A DNA stretch of 64,000 nucleotides from Streptomyces sp. TLI_053 (GCF_900105395.1 NZ_LT629775.1:2126501-2190500), one strand, 5' to 3'; positions 15,172 to 24,268 are shown, counted from the stretch's first letter. The notes: a model not told the origin generated them from the letters alone. Program-made: numbers and translations.

Positions 15172-17490
15172 TCACCGCCCCACCCGGGTGGTGGGCGCGG
15201 CCGCGTCCTTCAGCCGGATTTCCGGCACCTGCACCGGCCGGGACTGACCGGCCAGGGTCGGAACCGACGCGGCGACCGCGTTCCACTGCGGCCGGTCGGT
15301 GCCCTCCTCGCCCGCCCGGCGGACCTGGAGCACCTCGGTCGTTCCGGCCCGGCGCAGCAGGATGTTCTTGGGCGCCCCGGCCTCCGGGTCCAGCCAGAGC
15401 TCGTTGCCGCCGAACTCGCAGTCCAGCACCAGCACGTCGTCCGGTTTTCCGTCGGCCCCGGCCCGGAAGGCGATCCCGGCCCTGCGGTAGCCGGTGAACC
15501 GGCTGCGGCTGAAGGTGACCGACTCCCCGGCGAGTTCGTGCCGGGCGGTGGAGACCGCGAAGTCGCTGCGCCCGGCGGCGTCGATCAGCAGCCCGTCGAA
15601 GGTGCTGCCCCGGTCCCGGCCGAGCGCGTGCAGCGCCACTCCCCCGCCCGCGTTGCCGTACAGCACGCTCGCGGTGTAGTCGAAGTCGTTGAGGTAGGCG
15701 CCGTGCTCGATGCCCCAGCCGCCGTTGTGGTAGGCGGCGAACTCGGTGACCACGTGGTGCCGCTGCGCGTTGAGCCAGACGAAGATGCCGTCCTGCAGGT
15801 TGTTGTGGGCCAGGCAGCGCTGGAAGGTCCAGACGCCCTCGCTGTTCTCCGGCCACTCGAAGCCGGAGGCGCCGGTGGCGCCCTGCACGCCGACGGCGAC
15901 GCAGTCCACGGCCTTGCCCCCGGTGCCCGCGCCGAGGTTGAAGCCGGTCAGCCGGTACGCCCGGGGGTTGGGTTCGAGCAGGGTGCGGGAGGCGACGCAG
16001 GACTCGTAGACGATGTCGTCGGAGGGCTGCTGGGGAGTGCGGGTGTCCAGCGGGCCGTCCCACCAGTAGGCGTCCTCCCAGGTCTCGTGGCTGACGCAGC
16101 CGCGGAAGGTGATGCCGTGGCTGGCGTGCGGCACGAACGCGTGGCTGCCCGCGTCGCGGACGACCACGCCCTCGACCACGGTGCCCCGGGAGGCGTCGCC
16201 GAGCCGGTGGAAGTGCAGCCCGTACCGGCCGAGCACCGGCGCGGTGACGGGCGCGGTGCCGTTGGGGCCCCGCCAGGTCTCCTTGGTGTCGGCGCGCGGC
16301 CCGACCCAGCGCAGCGCGGTGTGCCGGACGTCGGCCCGGCGGGTGCTGGTGAGGTGGACGTGGGCGCGGCCCCCGGCGCTGCCCTCGACCCGGACGCTGC
16401 GGGTGAGGTTGAGCAGTTCGGCGCCGACGGTGACGCCCCCTCCGGCGGCCACCCTGGGGTGCGGGTACTTGAGCGGGGTGGTGAGGGTGACGGTGGTTCC
16501 GCTGACGGACCGGACGGTGACCAGGTCGTAGGCGGCGGCGAAGCCGTCCTGGTCCGGCGGACCGGTCGGGGTGACGGCCAGTTCGTCGCCGGGGAGCCAG
16601 CCCGCGGGCGGAGCGGCCAGGTTGACGACGGTGTCGCCGGCCCTGAGCTCGCGCTCGGCGCGGACCCAGGCGGTCTTGGCGGCGCCGTCGAGCCGCAGGT
16701 AGCCGGCGCCGGTGACCCAGAGGCCGACGTCGGTGTCCACCACTTTCATACCGTCACCCTGGAAGCGCTTCTCGTCGACGGCGGGGAAGCGGAGGGTGTG
16801 GACCCGGTCGCCGTCGGGGGCGAGGGCGAGCGTGCCGCGGATCTCGACGTTGCCCGCGGCGGCGAGGGTGAGGGTGCGGTCGGCGGCGAAGGTGAGGCTG
16901 CCGCCCGGCTCGACCAGCAGGGAGCCGACCTCGGCGTCGGTGTCGAGCAGGACCTTGTCGGTGATCCGGACGGCACTGCGCGGTCCGGGCGGACCACCGC
17001 CCCAGCCGGCCCGGTCGGACCAGCGGCGGCCGCCCTGGTCGACGGTGGGCGCGGGGGCGGGCTGCTCGGGGGGCCCGGTGCCCGGGGCGGCGCCGGCGCC
17101 CGGCGAGGCGGCGCCGTGGCCGCCGTCCTGGCCCATCGGGGCGGCCGCCCCGGGCGGGTCGGTGCCGACGACGGCGGCCGGGGTCACCAACCGGGTCTCG
17201 CCGGTCAGGGAGCGGCGCAGGACCTCCTCGCCGCTGATCGCCGCGAAGGCGGTGCCGACGGCCAGCCAGCGCAGTAAAGCGCGGCGACTTACGGGAGTTC
17301 GGGGTGGTTCGGGCGGGATGTCCGCTCTGCGATGTTTTGCCCTGCGGTGCGCTCCACGTGACCTGGCGGCCGGACGGGCGGCGTCCGGCTCCTCGTCGAT
17401 GCCCATCGGTGCGTAGCCCTCCCCCCGGGCGGCTGCGTCGGCGTCGGCATGGTGCCGACGCTCTGAAGCATAGGCAGTTGTGTTGGCCAT
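15172..17490 (-). CDS. Tat-exported G8-domain / right-handed beta-helix protein
   Basis: About 772 residues. A twin-arginine signal (SRRALLRWLAVGTAFAAI) follows a long basic N-region, then comes a Pro/Gly/Ala linker, a G8 domain (WSDRAGWGGGPPG, VRITDKVLLDTDAEVG, LLVEPGGSLTFAAD) and repeated beta-helix turns to the C terminus with many His/Asp/Asn-rich coils (LHFHRLGD, SHAFVPHASHG, HNNLQDGIFVW). G8 plus beta-helix is the layout of the CEMIP/TMEM2 hyaluronidase-like group and of several bacterial secreted polysaccharide-acting proteins, so it may bind or cleave a glycan. The ATG at 17490 is used; a later in-frame ATG at 17406 has a better ribosome-binding site (GGAGG) and is a real alternative. 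Confidence 0.75.
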   Translation of the reverse strand: MANTTAYASERRHHADADAAARGEGYAPMGIDEEPDAARPAARSRGAHRRAKHRRADIPPEPPRTPVSRRALLRWLAVGTAFAAISGEEVLRRSLTGETRLVTPAAVVGTDPPGAAAPMGQDGGHGAASPGAGAAPGTGPPEQPAPAPTVDQGGRRWSDRAGWGGGPPGPRSAVRITDKVLLDTDAEVGSLLVEPGGSLTFAADRTLTLAAAGNVEIRGTLALAPDGDRVHTLRFPAVDEKRFQGDGMKVVDTDVGLWVTGAGYLRLDGAAKTAWVRAERELRAGDTVVNLAAPPAGWLPGDELAVTPTGPPDQDGFAAAYDLVTVRSVSGTTVTLTTPLKYPHPRVAAGGGVTVGAELLNLTRSVRVEGSAGGRAHVHLTSTRRADVRHTALRWVGPRADTKETWRGPNGTAPVTAPVLGRYGLHFHRLGDASRGTVVEGVVVRDAGSHAFVPHASHGITFRGCVSHETWEDAYWWDGPLDTRTPQQPSDDIVYESCVASRTLLEPNPRAYRLTGFNLGAGTGGKAVDCVAVGVQGATGASGFEWPENSEGVWTFQRCLAHNNLQDGIFVWLNAQRHHVVTEFAAYHNGGWGIEHGAYLNDFDYTASVLYGNAGGGVALHALGRDRGSTFDGLLIDAAGRSDFAVSTARHELAGESVTFSRSRFTGYRRAGIAFRAGADGKPDDVLVLDCEFGGNELWLDPEAGAPKNILLRRAGTTEVLQVRRAGEEGTDRPQWNAVAASVPTLAGQSRPVQVPEIRLKDAAAPTTRVGR

Positions 17491-17649
17491 GACGGGCGTT
17501 GCCGGAAATCGGTCATTTCTGATCATGAAGGACAGCGGTTCAGCACGGCTTTCGCAAACTGTGACGGTCATCACACATGTTTGCGGTTTGAAGCCGCCTC
17601 TGCTTAACGTGCTCCCCGTTCGTGGCCACACGGACCCAGCCCGTCCGCG

Positions 17650-17830
17650 ACGCCGAGTCCTGCCGTCGGGCGTGCTGGCAGCGCAATGCATCACGGCAGG
17701 AGCGGGGGAACCACAGGTAGTTCGCCCAGGACCGGTCCACGGACCGGACCCGGGCTAGGGGTGAAGCCGCGTCCACAGCGCGGCCGGGCTACTCCGGCCC
17801 GAATCCGACAGCTCACCTCGCAGGCGTGGG
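17650..17830 (+). ncRNA. c-di-AMP riboswitch (ydaO-yuaA type)
   Basis: The leader before the Rpf-type gene carries the conserved ydaO pieces in order: CGCCGAGTCC near the 5' end, AGCGGGGGAACC in the middle, GGGGTGAAGCC after it, and the highly conserved 3' segment GAATCCGACAGCTCACCTCG followed by CAGGC. In streptomycetes this class precedes rpf and other cell-wall hydrolase genes; c-di-AMP binding turns expression off. Boundaries are approximate by a few bases. Confidence 0.92.
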
Positions 17831-17846
17831 AGAGGACCACGTCTTC

Positions 17847-19088
17847 ATGCTGCCCACCAACGGCACCCGTCTGTCCGGCCGCACCCGTCGCGCGATCGCC
17901 GCCCTCGGCGTCGCGGGCATCGGCCTCACCGTCCCCTGCCTCACCGCCGGCACGGCCTCGGCCGCCTCCGTCGCCACCTGGGACAAGGTCGCCCAGTGCG
18001 AGAGCACCGGCAACTGGAGCATCAACACCGGCAACGGCTTCTACGGCGGCCTCCAGTTCACCAACTCCACCTGGGCCGAGTTCGGCGGTACCTCCTTCGC
18101 CGCCCGCGCCGACCTCGCCACCAAGGACCAGCAGATCGCGATCGCCGAGAAGGTGCTCGCCGTGCAGGGCCCCGGCGCCTGGCCGGTCTGCTCGGTCCAG
18201 GCCGGTCTGACCAAGGGCGGCACCCCCGCCGCCGTGGACACCTCGGCCACCGCCGCACCGGCCGCCAAGACCCCGGCCCCGGCCGCCAAGCCCGCCGAGA
18301 AGCCGGCCGCCAAGCCCGCGAACCCGGCCCCGGCCGCCGACGACGCCGCCCAGCAGCGCACCGGCGCCCAGGACTGGCAGGAGTGGCACCGCCAGGCGGG
18401 CCAGGAGGCCTCCGCGGACTACACCGTGGTCGCCGGCGACTGGCTGTCCTCCATCGCCGACAAGAACAACGTCCAGGGCGGCTGGGAGCGGCTGTACGAG
18501 CTCAACCGCGCCACCCTGTCCGAGGGCCCGCACAGCATCTACCCGGGCCAGCACCTGACCCTCGGCGACCGCGCCGAGGCGAAGGCCCCGGCCGCCGACC
18601 GGTCCGGCCAGGGCTTCGACTGGTTCAACCGCGCCAAGGACGCGCAGAACGGCTCCGGGACCGCTGCCAAGCCCGCCGCCCAGCCGGCCGCGAAGGCCGA
18701 GACCCCGGCCCCCGCCCCGGCCGCCACCGGCAGCATGGCCGCCGCCGTCTCCTTCGCCCAGTCGAAGGTCGGCCAGGCCTACGTCTACGGCGGCACCGGC
18801 AACGGCGGCTGGGACTGCTCCGGCCTGACCCAGGCCGCGCTGCGCGCCGCGGGCGTCTCCGTCCCGCGCGTCGCCGCCGACCAGGCCGCCGCGTCCACGC
18901 ACGTCTCGCTGGACTCGCTCAAGGCGGGCGACCTGCTGTTCTGGTCCAACAACGGCCAGGACTCCGGTGTCTACCACGTCGCCCTCTACATCGGCGACGG
19001 CAAGTACGTCGAGGCCGCCAACCCGAGCTCGGGCGTGCGGGTCCAGACCGTCGCCAACTGGGCGCCGGACTTCGCCGGCCGGGTCTGA
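17847..19088 (+). CDS. Secreted resuscitation-promoting-factor / LysM / NlpC-P60 cell-wall hydrolase
   Basis: 413-residue exported enzyme. A Sec signal ends at ..TASA (about residue 39); then an Rpf-type lysozyme domain ([15 protein letters not shown] with the catalytic Glu, [18 protein letters not shown]), an Ala/Pro/Lys linker, a LysM domain ([24 protein letters not shown]), a second Ala/Pro linker and an NlpC/P60 peptidase (catalytic Cys in WDCSGLTQ, His in VYHVALYIG). It should cut both glycan and peptide bonds of peptidoglycan, as in spore germination and growth. The ATG at 17847 follows GAGAGGA and the riboswitch. Confidence 0.95.
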   Translation: MLPTNGTRLSGRTRRAIAALGVAGIGLTVPCLTAGTASAASVATWDKVAQCESTGNWSINTGNGFYGGLQFTNSTWAEFGGTSFAARADLATKDQQIAIAEKVLAVQGPGAWPVCSVQAGLTKGGTPAAVDTSATAAPAAKTPAPAAKPAEKPAAKPANPAPAADDAAQQRTGAQDWQEWHRQAGQEASADYTVVAGDWLSSIADKNNVQGGWERLYELNRATLSEGPHSIYPGQHLTLGDRAEAKAPAADRSGQGFDWFNRAKDAQNGSGTAAKPAAQPAAKAETPAPAPAATGSMAAAVSFAQSKVGQAYVYGGTGNGGWDCSGLTQAALRAAGVSVPRVAADQAAASTHVSLDSLKAGDLLFWSNNGQDSGVYHVALYIGDGKYVEAANPSSGVRVQTVANWAPDFAGRV

Positions 19089-19098
19089 TCCGGCAGTG

Positions 19099-19146
19099 CG
19101 CCCCGGCCCCGGGGGAGTCGTCGCTCCTCTCCCCGGGGCCGGGGCG
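19099..19146 (+). terminator. Hairpin terminator after the Rpf-type gene
   Basis: Perfect 16-base GC stem (19099-19114 / 19131-19146) with a 16-base loop that can itself pair partly (GGAG/CTCC), ten bases after the stop codon. Confidence 0.75.
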
Positions 19147-19248
19147 TGCCCGCGCACGGCACCGGCGCGGTCACGGTTCCCGGACAGCCATGGTCAGGGA
19201 CGCGCCCCGGCGGGCATGCTGCTGCTCTGCACCCGAGGAGGAGTCACC

Positions 19249-19449
19249 ATGGCCCAGGTCACCGTCACGCTCGACGCCAATCTCGCCATCGACGCGATGA
19301 TGCTGTCCGGCACCAAGAGCCCGCAGGACGCCGTCGAACTGATCCTCCGTGACTTCCTGGAGCGGGGCCGGCGCACCGGGGCCCGTACCGGCGACGCCGC
19401 CGACGGGCACCGGGTGAGCCAGGACCGGCCCACCGTCCAGGAGGGCTGA
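19249..19449 (+). CDS. VapB-like (DUF2191-type) ribbon-helix-helix protein, orphan
   Basis: 66 residues. The first 40 follow the VapB antitoxin pattern: a short beta strand (QVTVTLDANL), then helix-turn-helix with SGTKSPQDAVELILRDFLER. The charged tail after residue 42 lacks similarity. A strong GGAGGAG lies five bases upstream of the ATG. No PIN-domain toxin is adjacent on either side, so it is either a solitary DNA-binding protein or a relic of a toxin-antitoxin pair. Confidence 0.7.
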   Translation: MAQVTVTLDANLAIDAMMLSGTKSPQDAVELILRDFLERGRRTGARTGDAADGHRVSQDRPTVQEG

Positions 19450-19459
19450 GCGGAACGCC

Positions 19460-19493
19460 GAGGGGCCCGGGAGCTGTTGCTCCCGGGCCCCTC
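19460..19493. terminator. Bidirectional terminator between the VapB-like gene and malR
   Basis: Perfect 15-base stem GAGGGGCCCGGGAGC with the loop TGTT, placed between two convergent stop codons (19449 and 19505). Confidence 0.88.
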
Positions 19494-19504
19494 GTGGTGT
19501 CTCC

Positions 19505-20524
19505 TCAGCGTGCGCGGCCCCCGGTCGAGCCGCGCATCACCAGCTCCGGCTGGAACATGAACTCCCCGCGCTGGGCGGCGTTCCCGCCGACCTCCTCCAG
19601 CAGGGCGTCCACGGCGGCGGTGGCCATCGCCTCCACCGGCTGGCGCACGGTGGTCAGCGGCGGCTCGGTGAAAGCTATCAGCGGCGAGTCGTCGAAGCCG
19701 ACCACCGAGACGTCCTGCGGCACCGCCAGGCCCCGCTGACGGACCGCCCGGATCGCGCCCAGCGCCATCATGTCGCTGCCGCAGACGATCGCCGTGCAGC
19801 CCTTGTCCAGCAGCGCCCCGGCCGCCGCGTGCCCGCCCTCGACGCTGAACAGCGTGTGCCGGACGAGCTCCTCGGCCTCCTCCGGGGTGTGCCCGAGCAC
19901 CTCCCGCAGGGCCGCCGTGAAGCCCTCGATCTTGCGCAGCACCGGCACGTACCGGCGCTGCCCGACGGCCAGTCCGATCCGCTCGTGGCCGAGTTCGGCC
20001 AGGTGCTGGACGGCCATCCACATCGCGGCCCGGTCGTCCGGCGAGATGAACGGCGCGTCGATCTTCTCGCTGTAGCCGTTGATCAGCACGAACGGCACGC
20101 CGCGCCCGGCCAGCCGGGCGTAGCGGTCGTGGTCGGCGGTGCTGTCGGCGTGCAGTCCGGAGACGAAGACGATGCCCGCCACGCCCCGGTCGACCAGCAT
20201 CTCGACCAGTTCGTCCTCGGTGGAGCCGCCCGGGGTCTGGGTGCAGAGCACCGGTGTGTAGCCGTGCCGGCTCAGCGCCTGCTCGATCACCTGGGCCAGC
20301 GCCGGGAAGATCGGGTTGCTCAGTTCCGGGGTGATCAGCCCGATCAGCCCGGCACTGCGCTGGCGCAGCCGGGTCGGCCGCTCGTAGCCGAGCACGTCCA
20401 GCGCCGCCAGCACGGTCTGCCGGGTGGCGGCGGAGACGTTCGCCTTGCCGTTGAGCACGCGGGAGACGGTGGCCTCACTGACCCCCGCCTGCGCCGCGAT
20501 GTCTGAGAGTCGCGCCGTAGTCAC
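19505..20524 (-). CDS. malR: LacI family repressor of maltose use
   Basis: About 339 residues. The N-terminal LacI helix-turn-helix RLSDIAAQAGVSEATVSRVL is followed by the hinge and a periplasmic-binding-protein-like sugar domain (GLIGLITPELSNPIF, GFDDSPLIAF). It closely fits MalR of S. coelicolor, which represses malEFG and aglA and is released by malto-oligosaccharides. The start is the GTG at 20524; another GTG at 20548 is in frame. It lies only 25 bases (or a single base) after aglA on the same strand, so it appears to be the last gene of the operon it controls, unlike the divergent malR of S. coelicolor. Confidence 0.88.
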   Translation of the reverse strand: MTTARLSDIAAQAGVSEATVSRVLNGKANVSAATRQTVLAALDVLGYERPTRLRQRSAGLIGLITPELSNPIFPALAQVIEQALSRHGYTPVLCTQTPGGSTEDELVEMLVDRGVAGIVFVSGLHADSTADHDRYARLAGRGVPFVLINGYSEKIDAPFISPDDRAAMWMAVQHLAELGHERIGLAVGQRRYVPVLRKIEGFTAALREVLGHTPEEAEELVRHTLFSVEGGHAAAGALLDKGCTAIVCGSDMMALGAIRAVRQRGLAVPQDVSVVGFDDSPLIAFTEPPLTTVRQPVEAMATAAVDALLEEVGGNAAQRGEFMFQPELVMRGSTGGRAR

Positions 20525-20549
20525 GGTCCCAGAGCCTATTGCAACCACG

Positions 20550-22256
20550 TCAGACCGCCCACCAGTCGGTGCTGTCCGCGGCCAGCACCGCCTCGCCGTC
20601 GACGACCAGGGGGTCGGCGCCGGCGGAGGTCAGCAGCAGCCGGCCGGGCGCCGGTATCGCGACCGGGGCGCCGGTGGTGTTGACGGTGCAGACGAAGGAG
20701 CCGCGGCGGAACACCAGGGTGCCCTCCGGGCTCTCCAGCCACTCGACCTCCCGGCCGCCGCCGAGGTCGGCGGTGTTCCGGCGCAGGGCCAGCGCGGAGC
20801 GGTACAGCTCCAGGGTGGAGGTCGGGTCGCCGGTCTGCGCCTCGACGCTGAGCGCGGCCCACTCGGCGGGCTGCGGCAGCCAGGACGGGCCGCCGGCGTC
20901 CGGGCCGAAGCCGTACGGGGCCTCGGCGCCGGACCACGGGATCGGGACCCGGCAGCCGTCGCGGTAGCCGTCCTGGCCGGCCTGGCGGAAGAACGACGGG
21001 TCCTGGCGGACCTCGTCGGGCAGGTCGGTGACGTCCGGCAGGCCGAGCTCCTCGCCCTGGTAGACGTAGGCGGATCCGGGCAGGGCGAGCATCAGCAGGG
21101 TCGCGGCGCGGGCGCGGCGCAGGCCGAGCGCGCGGTCGCCGGGGGTGCGGATCTGGGTGCCGAGTCCGGGCGGGTTGGCGAACCGGGTGGCGTGCCGGGT
21201 GACGTCGTGGTTGGACAGCACCCAGGTGGTGGGGGCGTCGACCGGGCGCATCGAGTCGAGCGAGAGGTCGATCACCGCGCGCAGCTCGGCGGCGTCCCAG
21301 GAGGTGCCCAGGTACTGGAAGTTGAAGGCCTGGTGCAGCTCGTCGGGGCGGACGTAGTTGGCGGTGCGCTCGACGGTCGGGGTCCAGGCCTCGGCGACGC
21401 CGATCCGCTGCCCCGGGTACTCGTCGAGGATCCTGCGCCAGCTGCGGTAGATCTCGTGCACGCCGTCCTGGTCGAAGAACGGCATGACGTCGTTGCCGAG
21501 CAGCTTGAGCTGGTCGCCGCCGCCGAGGTCGGGCAGGCCGGGGGCCTTGACCAGGCCGTGGGCGACGTCGATCCGGAAGCCGTCGACGCCCATGTCCAGC
21601 CAGAACCGCAGGATCGAGCGGAACTCGTCGGCGACGGCCGGACTGTCCCAGTCGAAGTCCGGCTGCTCGGGGGCGAACAGGTGCAGGTACCAGTCGCCCG
21701 GGGTGCCGTCCGGGTTCTCGGTGCGGGTCCAGGCCGGGCCGCCGAAGATGGACTCCCAGTCGTTGGGCGGCAGTTCGCCGTTCTCGCCCTTGCCGGGGCG
21801 GAAGTGGTAGCGCTCGCGCAGCGGGGAGCCGGGCCCCTCGCGCAGGGCGCGCTGGAACCACTCGTGCTGGTCGGAGGAGTGGTTCGGGACGAGGTCCACG
21901 ATGATCCGCAGGCCCAGCGCGTGGGCGTCGCGGATCAGCGCGTCGGCGTCCAGCAGGGTGCCGAACATCGGGTCCACCGCCCGGTAGTCGGCCACGTCGT
22001 AGCCGGCGTCGGCCTGCGGGGAGGCGTAGAACGGCGAGAGCCAGACGGCGTCCACGCCGAGGTCGCGCAGGTAGGGCAGACGGCTGCGGATGCCGGGCAG
22101 GTCGCCCATGCCGTCGCCGTTGGAGTCGGCGAAACTGCGCGGGTACACCTGGTAGATGACCGCGTCCCGCCACCAGCCTCTGTCCGCGCCGGCACCCGCC
22201 TCGTGAGCGGTGGCGTCGGCGGCGGGCCGGGAGGTGTCGGCCAGGTTCTGGGTCAT
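20550..22256 (-). CDS. aglA: GH13 alpha-glucosidase
   Basis: 568-residue intracellular enzyme that releases glucose from maltose and malto-oligosaccharides after uptake. GH13 regions are all visible: DLVPNHSS (region I), GFRIDVAHG with the nucleophile Asp (II), GVAEAW with the acid/base Glu (III) and LSNHDVTRH with the third carboxylate (IV). The calcium/structure loop FADSNGDGMGDL is present. An AAGGGA ribosome-binding site lies upstream of the ATG at 22256. It follows malG by 58 bases, the same order as in S. coelicolor. Confidence 0.93.
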   Translation of the reverse strand: MTQNLADTSRPAADATAHEAGAGADRGWWRDAVIYQVYPRSFADSNGDGMGDLPGIRSRLPYLRDLGVDAVWLSPFYASPQADAGYDVADYRAVDPMFGTLLDADALIRDAHALGLRIIVDLVPNHSSDQHEWFQRALREGPGSPLRERYHFRPGKGENGELPPNDWESIFGGPAWTRTENPDGTPGDWYLHLFAPEQPDFDWDSPAVADEFRSILRFWLDMGVDGFRIDVAHGLVKAPGLPDLGGGDQLKLLGNDVMPFFDQDGVHEIYRSWRRILDEYPGQRIGVAEAWTPTVERTANYVRPDELHQAFNFQYLGTSWDAAELRAVIDLSLDSMRPVDAPTTWVLSNHDVTRHATRFANPPGLGTQIRTPGDRALGLRRARAATLLMLALPGSAYVYQGEELGLPDVTDLPDEVRQDPSFFRQAGQDGYRDGCRVPIPWSGAEAPYGFGPDAGGPSWLPQPAEWAALSVEAQTGDPTSTLELYRSALALRRNTADLGGGREVEWLESPEGTLVFRRGSFVCTVNTTGAPVAIPAPGRLLLTSAGADPLVVDGEAVLAADSTDWWAV

Positions 22257-22314
22257 GGACGGTATCCCTTGGGACTAGGAGGCGGAGCGGTCGGTACGTG
22301 GGGGCGTCGGCCGG

Positions 22315-23112
22315 TCAGGACTTCGAGGCCCCGGCGGTCAGCCCGGTCACCAGGTGACGCTGCACCAGGTAGAAGAGGACCGAGGAGGGGATCGCGATCA
22401 GCACCGCGGTGGCGGCCATCAGGTTCCACTGGGCGTCGTGCTCGCTGACGAAGGTCTGCAGGCCCACGGCCAGCGTGTACTTGTCGGAGCTGAGCATGAA
22501 GGTGGAGGCGAAGGCGACCTCGGCCCAGGCGGTGAGGAAGGAGTAGAAGGCGGCGACGGCCAGGCCCGGGCGGGCGAGCGGCAGCACCAGCCGCCAGAAG
22601 GTGCCGAACGGGGAGAGCCCGTCGACCCGGCCGGCCTCGTCGATCTCGACCGGGATGGTGTCGAAGTAGCCCTTCAGCAGCCAGCCGCAGTAGGGCACGG
22701 TGGTGGTCGAGTAGACCAGGATCAGGCCGAGGTAGCTGTCCAGCAGGCCGAGCCGGGAGAGAATCGTGTACATCGGCACGATCAGCACCGCGATCGGGAA
22801 CATCTGGGTGACCAGCAGCGACCACATCAGCGGCCGGTGCCCGGGGAAGCGCATCCGGGAGACCGCGTAGCCGGTGGAGGCGGCGATCATCACGCCGAAC
22901 ACGGTGGTGACGCCGGAGACCAGGAAGGCGTTGCCGAACCAGGTCGTGAAGTCGGTGTCGAACAGCACCGTGCGGTAGTTGGAGAAGGTGATCTTGTCGA
23001 GGATCGCGCCGGGGTGCAGGTAGTCGGTCTTGTCCGGGCCGAGCGAGACGTAGAGGATCCACGCCACCGGGAACAGGGCGACCAGGCTGGCCAGGACCAG
23101 CGCGCCGTGCAT
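22315..23112 (-). CDS. malG: Maltose ABC transporter permease MalG (N terminus out of frame)
   Basis: The open frame covers the membrane part (about six helices, starting with VLASLVALFPVAWIL) and the EAA loop IDEAGRVDGLSPFGTFWRLV. It begins at an ATG (23112) without a ribosome-binding site, directly at the first helix. Reading the same frame further upstream gives a typical MalG N terminus (TAVPAARPAKIRGRGESGP, then LAKTL) but no start codon. The only well-placed start, at 23228 behind AAGGAGG, is in another frame. Either one base is gained or lost near the C run around 23201-23210, or the protein is made by re-initiation at the TGATG overlap. Confidence 0.85.
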   Translation of the reverse strand: MHGALVLASLVALFPVAWILYVSLGPDKTDYLHPGAILDKITFSNYRTVLFDTDFTTWFGNAFLVSGVTTVFGVMIAASTGYAVSRMRFPGHRPLMWSLLVTQMFPIAVLIVPMYTILSRLGLLDSYLGLILVYSTTTVPYCGWLLKGYFDTIPVEIDEAGRVDGLSPFGTFWRLVLPLARPGLAVAAFYSFLTAWAEVAFASTFMLSSDKYTLAVGLQTFVSEHDAQWNLMAATAVLIAIPSSVLFYLVQRHLVTGLTAGASKS

Positions 23113-23228
23113 CAGGGTCTTGGCGAGCGGGCCGCTCTCGCCCCGGCCCCGGATCTTGGCGGGCCGGGCGGCGGGGACCGCGGTACGGGCTGCGGCGCGG
23201 GGGTGGGTCGGTCGGTGGTGGTGCTCAT
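23112..23228 (-). other. Start region of malG in a shifted frame (38-codon leader frame)
   Basis: ATG at 23228 with AAGGAGG seven bases upstream opens MSTTTDRPTPAPQP, then runs in a frame that ends at TGA 23112-23114, overlapping the downstream ATG (TGATG). A one-base change in GACCCACCCCCGCG would fuse it to the MalG frame. A real leader peptide is possible but less likely than a frameshift or sequence error. Confidence 0.6.
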
Positions 23229-23263
23229 CGGGGTGCCTCCTTCGTGGTCGTGCGGTCGCCGGG

Positions 23264-24268
23264 TCAGCCGTTCGCGCGCTCGTTGCGGGCGAGCCAGCGG
23301 CGGTAGAAGCCGGTGAAGACGATCAGGATGGAGAGCAGGATCACGCCGTAGGCGGCGGACTGCGCGTAGTCCCGGGGCTGCTGGCCGAAGCCGAGCCGGT
23401 AGGCCCAGGTGACCAGCAGCTGGGCGTCCGGCGCACCGTTGGCGCCGAACAGCAGGAAGATCACGGCGAACTGGTTGAACGTCCAGATCACCCCGAGCAG
23501 GACGACGGTCGAGGAGACGGTGCGCAGCCCGGGCAGGGTGACGTGGCGGAACCGCTGCCAGGCGGTGGCGCCGTCCATCTCGGCGGCCTCGTACAGCTCG
23601 GCCGGGATCGACTGGAGCCCGCCGAGCAGCGAGATCATCATGAACGGCACGCCGACCCAGGTGTTGACCAGGACGGCGGCGGCCTTCTGGGCGAGCGGGT
23701 CGTCCAGCCAGCCGGGCTCGGGCAGGTGCAGCGCGGAGAGCAGGCCGTTGACGGCGCCGCCGTCGGCGAGCATCAGCCGCCACGAGAAGACGGTGACGAA
23801 GGTCGGCACGGCCCAGGGCAGGATGAGCAGCATCCGGTAGACGGCGCGGCCGCGGAGCTTCTGGTTGAGCAGCAGGGCGAGGCCGAGGCCGATGGTGTAG
23901 TGCAGACCGACGCAGAGGGCGGTCCAGGAGATGGTCCAGACGAAGTGCGACCAGAACCGGTCGTAGGAGCCGGGACCCCAGAGGATGTCGGCGTAGTTGT
24001 CGAGGCCGACGAACCGGTAGGTCGCCGGGATCTCGTTGACGCCGATCTTCCTGGCCGCGTTGAGGCTGTTGGCGTCGGTGAGGGTGAGCCAGAGTCCCTC
24101 GGCGAGCGGGTAGAGCACCAGGACGCCGAGGACGAGCACGACCGGTGCGATCATCGCGTAGGCGTACCAGTGCTTGGCGTACGAGCGCTTGAGGCGCTCC
24201 ATCAGGCCCGGACGCGGATCGCGCTGCCGGCTGCCCTGGCCGGTGGCGCCCTGCACGGCGACTGACAT
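23264..24268 (-). CDS. malF: Maltose ABC transporter permease MalF
   Basis: 334-residue membrane subunit with six helices after a charged N-terminal tail (LKRSYAKHWYAYAMIAPVV). The EAA loop for ATPase contact is YEAAEMDGATAWQRFRHVTL. The ATG at 24268 is chosen over the GTG at 24277 because the AAGG of GAGAAGG stands eight bases before it. Lies between malE and malG. No ATPase gene is in the cluster; in streptomycetes the shared ATPase MsiK energises such importers. Confidence 0.92.
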   Translation of the reverse strand: MSVAVQGATGQGSRQRDPRPGLMERLKRSYAKHWYAYAMIAPVVLVLGVLVLYPLAEGLWLTLTDANSLNAARKIGVNEIPATYRFVGLDNYADILWGPGSYDRFWSHFVWTISWTALCVGLHYTIGLGLALLLNQKLRGRAVYRMLLILPWAVPTFVTVFSWRLMLADGGAVNGLLSALHLPEPGWLDDPLAQKAAAVLVNTWVGVPFMMISLLGGLQSIPAELYEAAEMDGATAWQRFRHVTLPGLRTVSSTVVLLGVIWTFNQFAVIFLLFGANGAPDAQLLVTWAYRLGFGQQPRDYAQSAAYGVILLSILIVFTGFYRRWLARNERANG

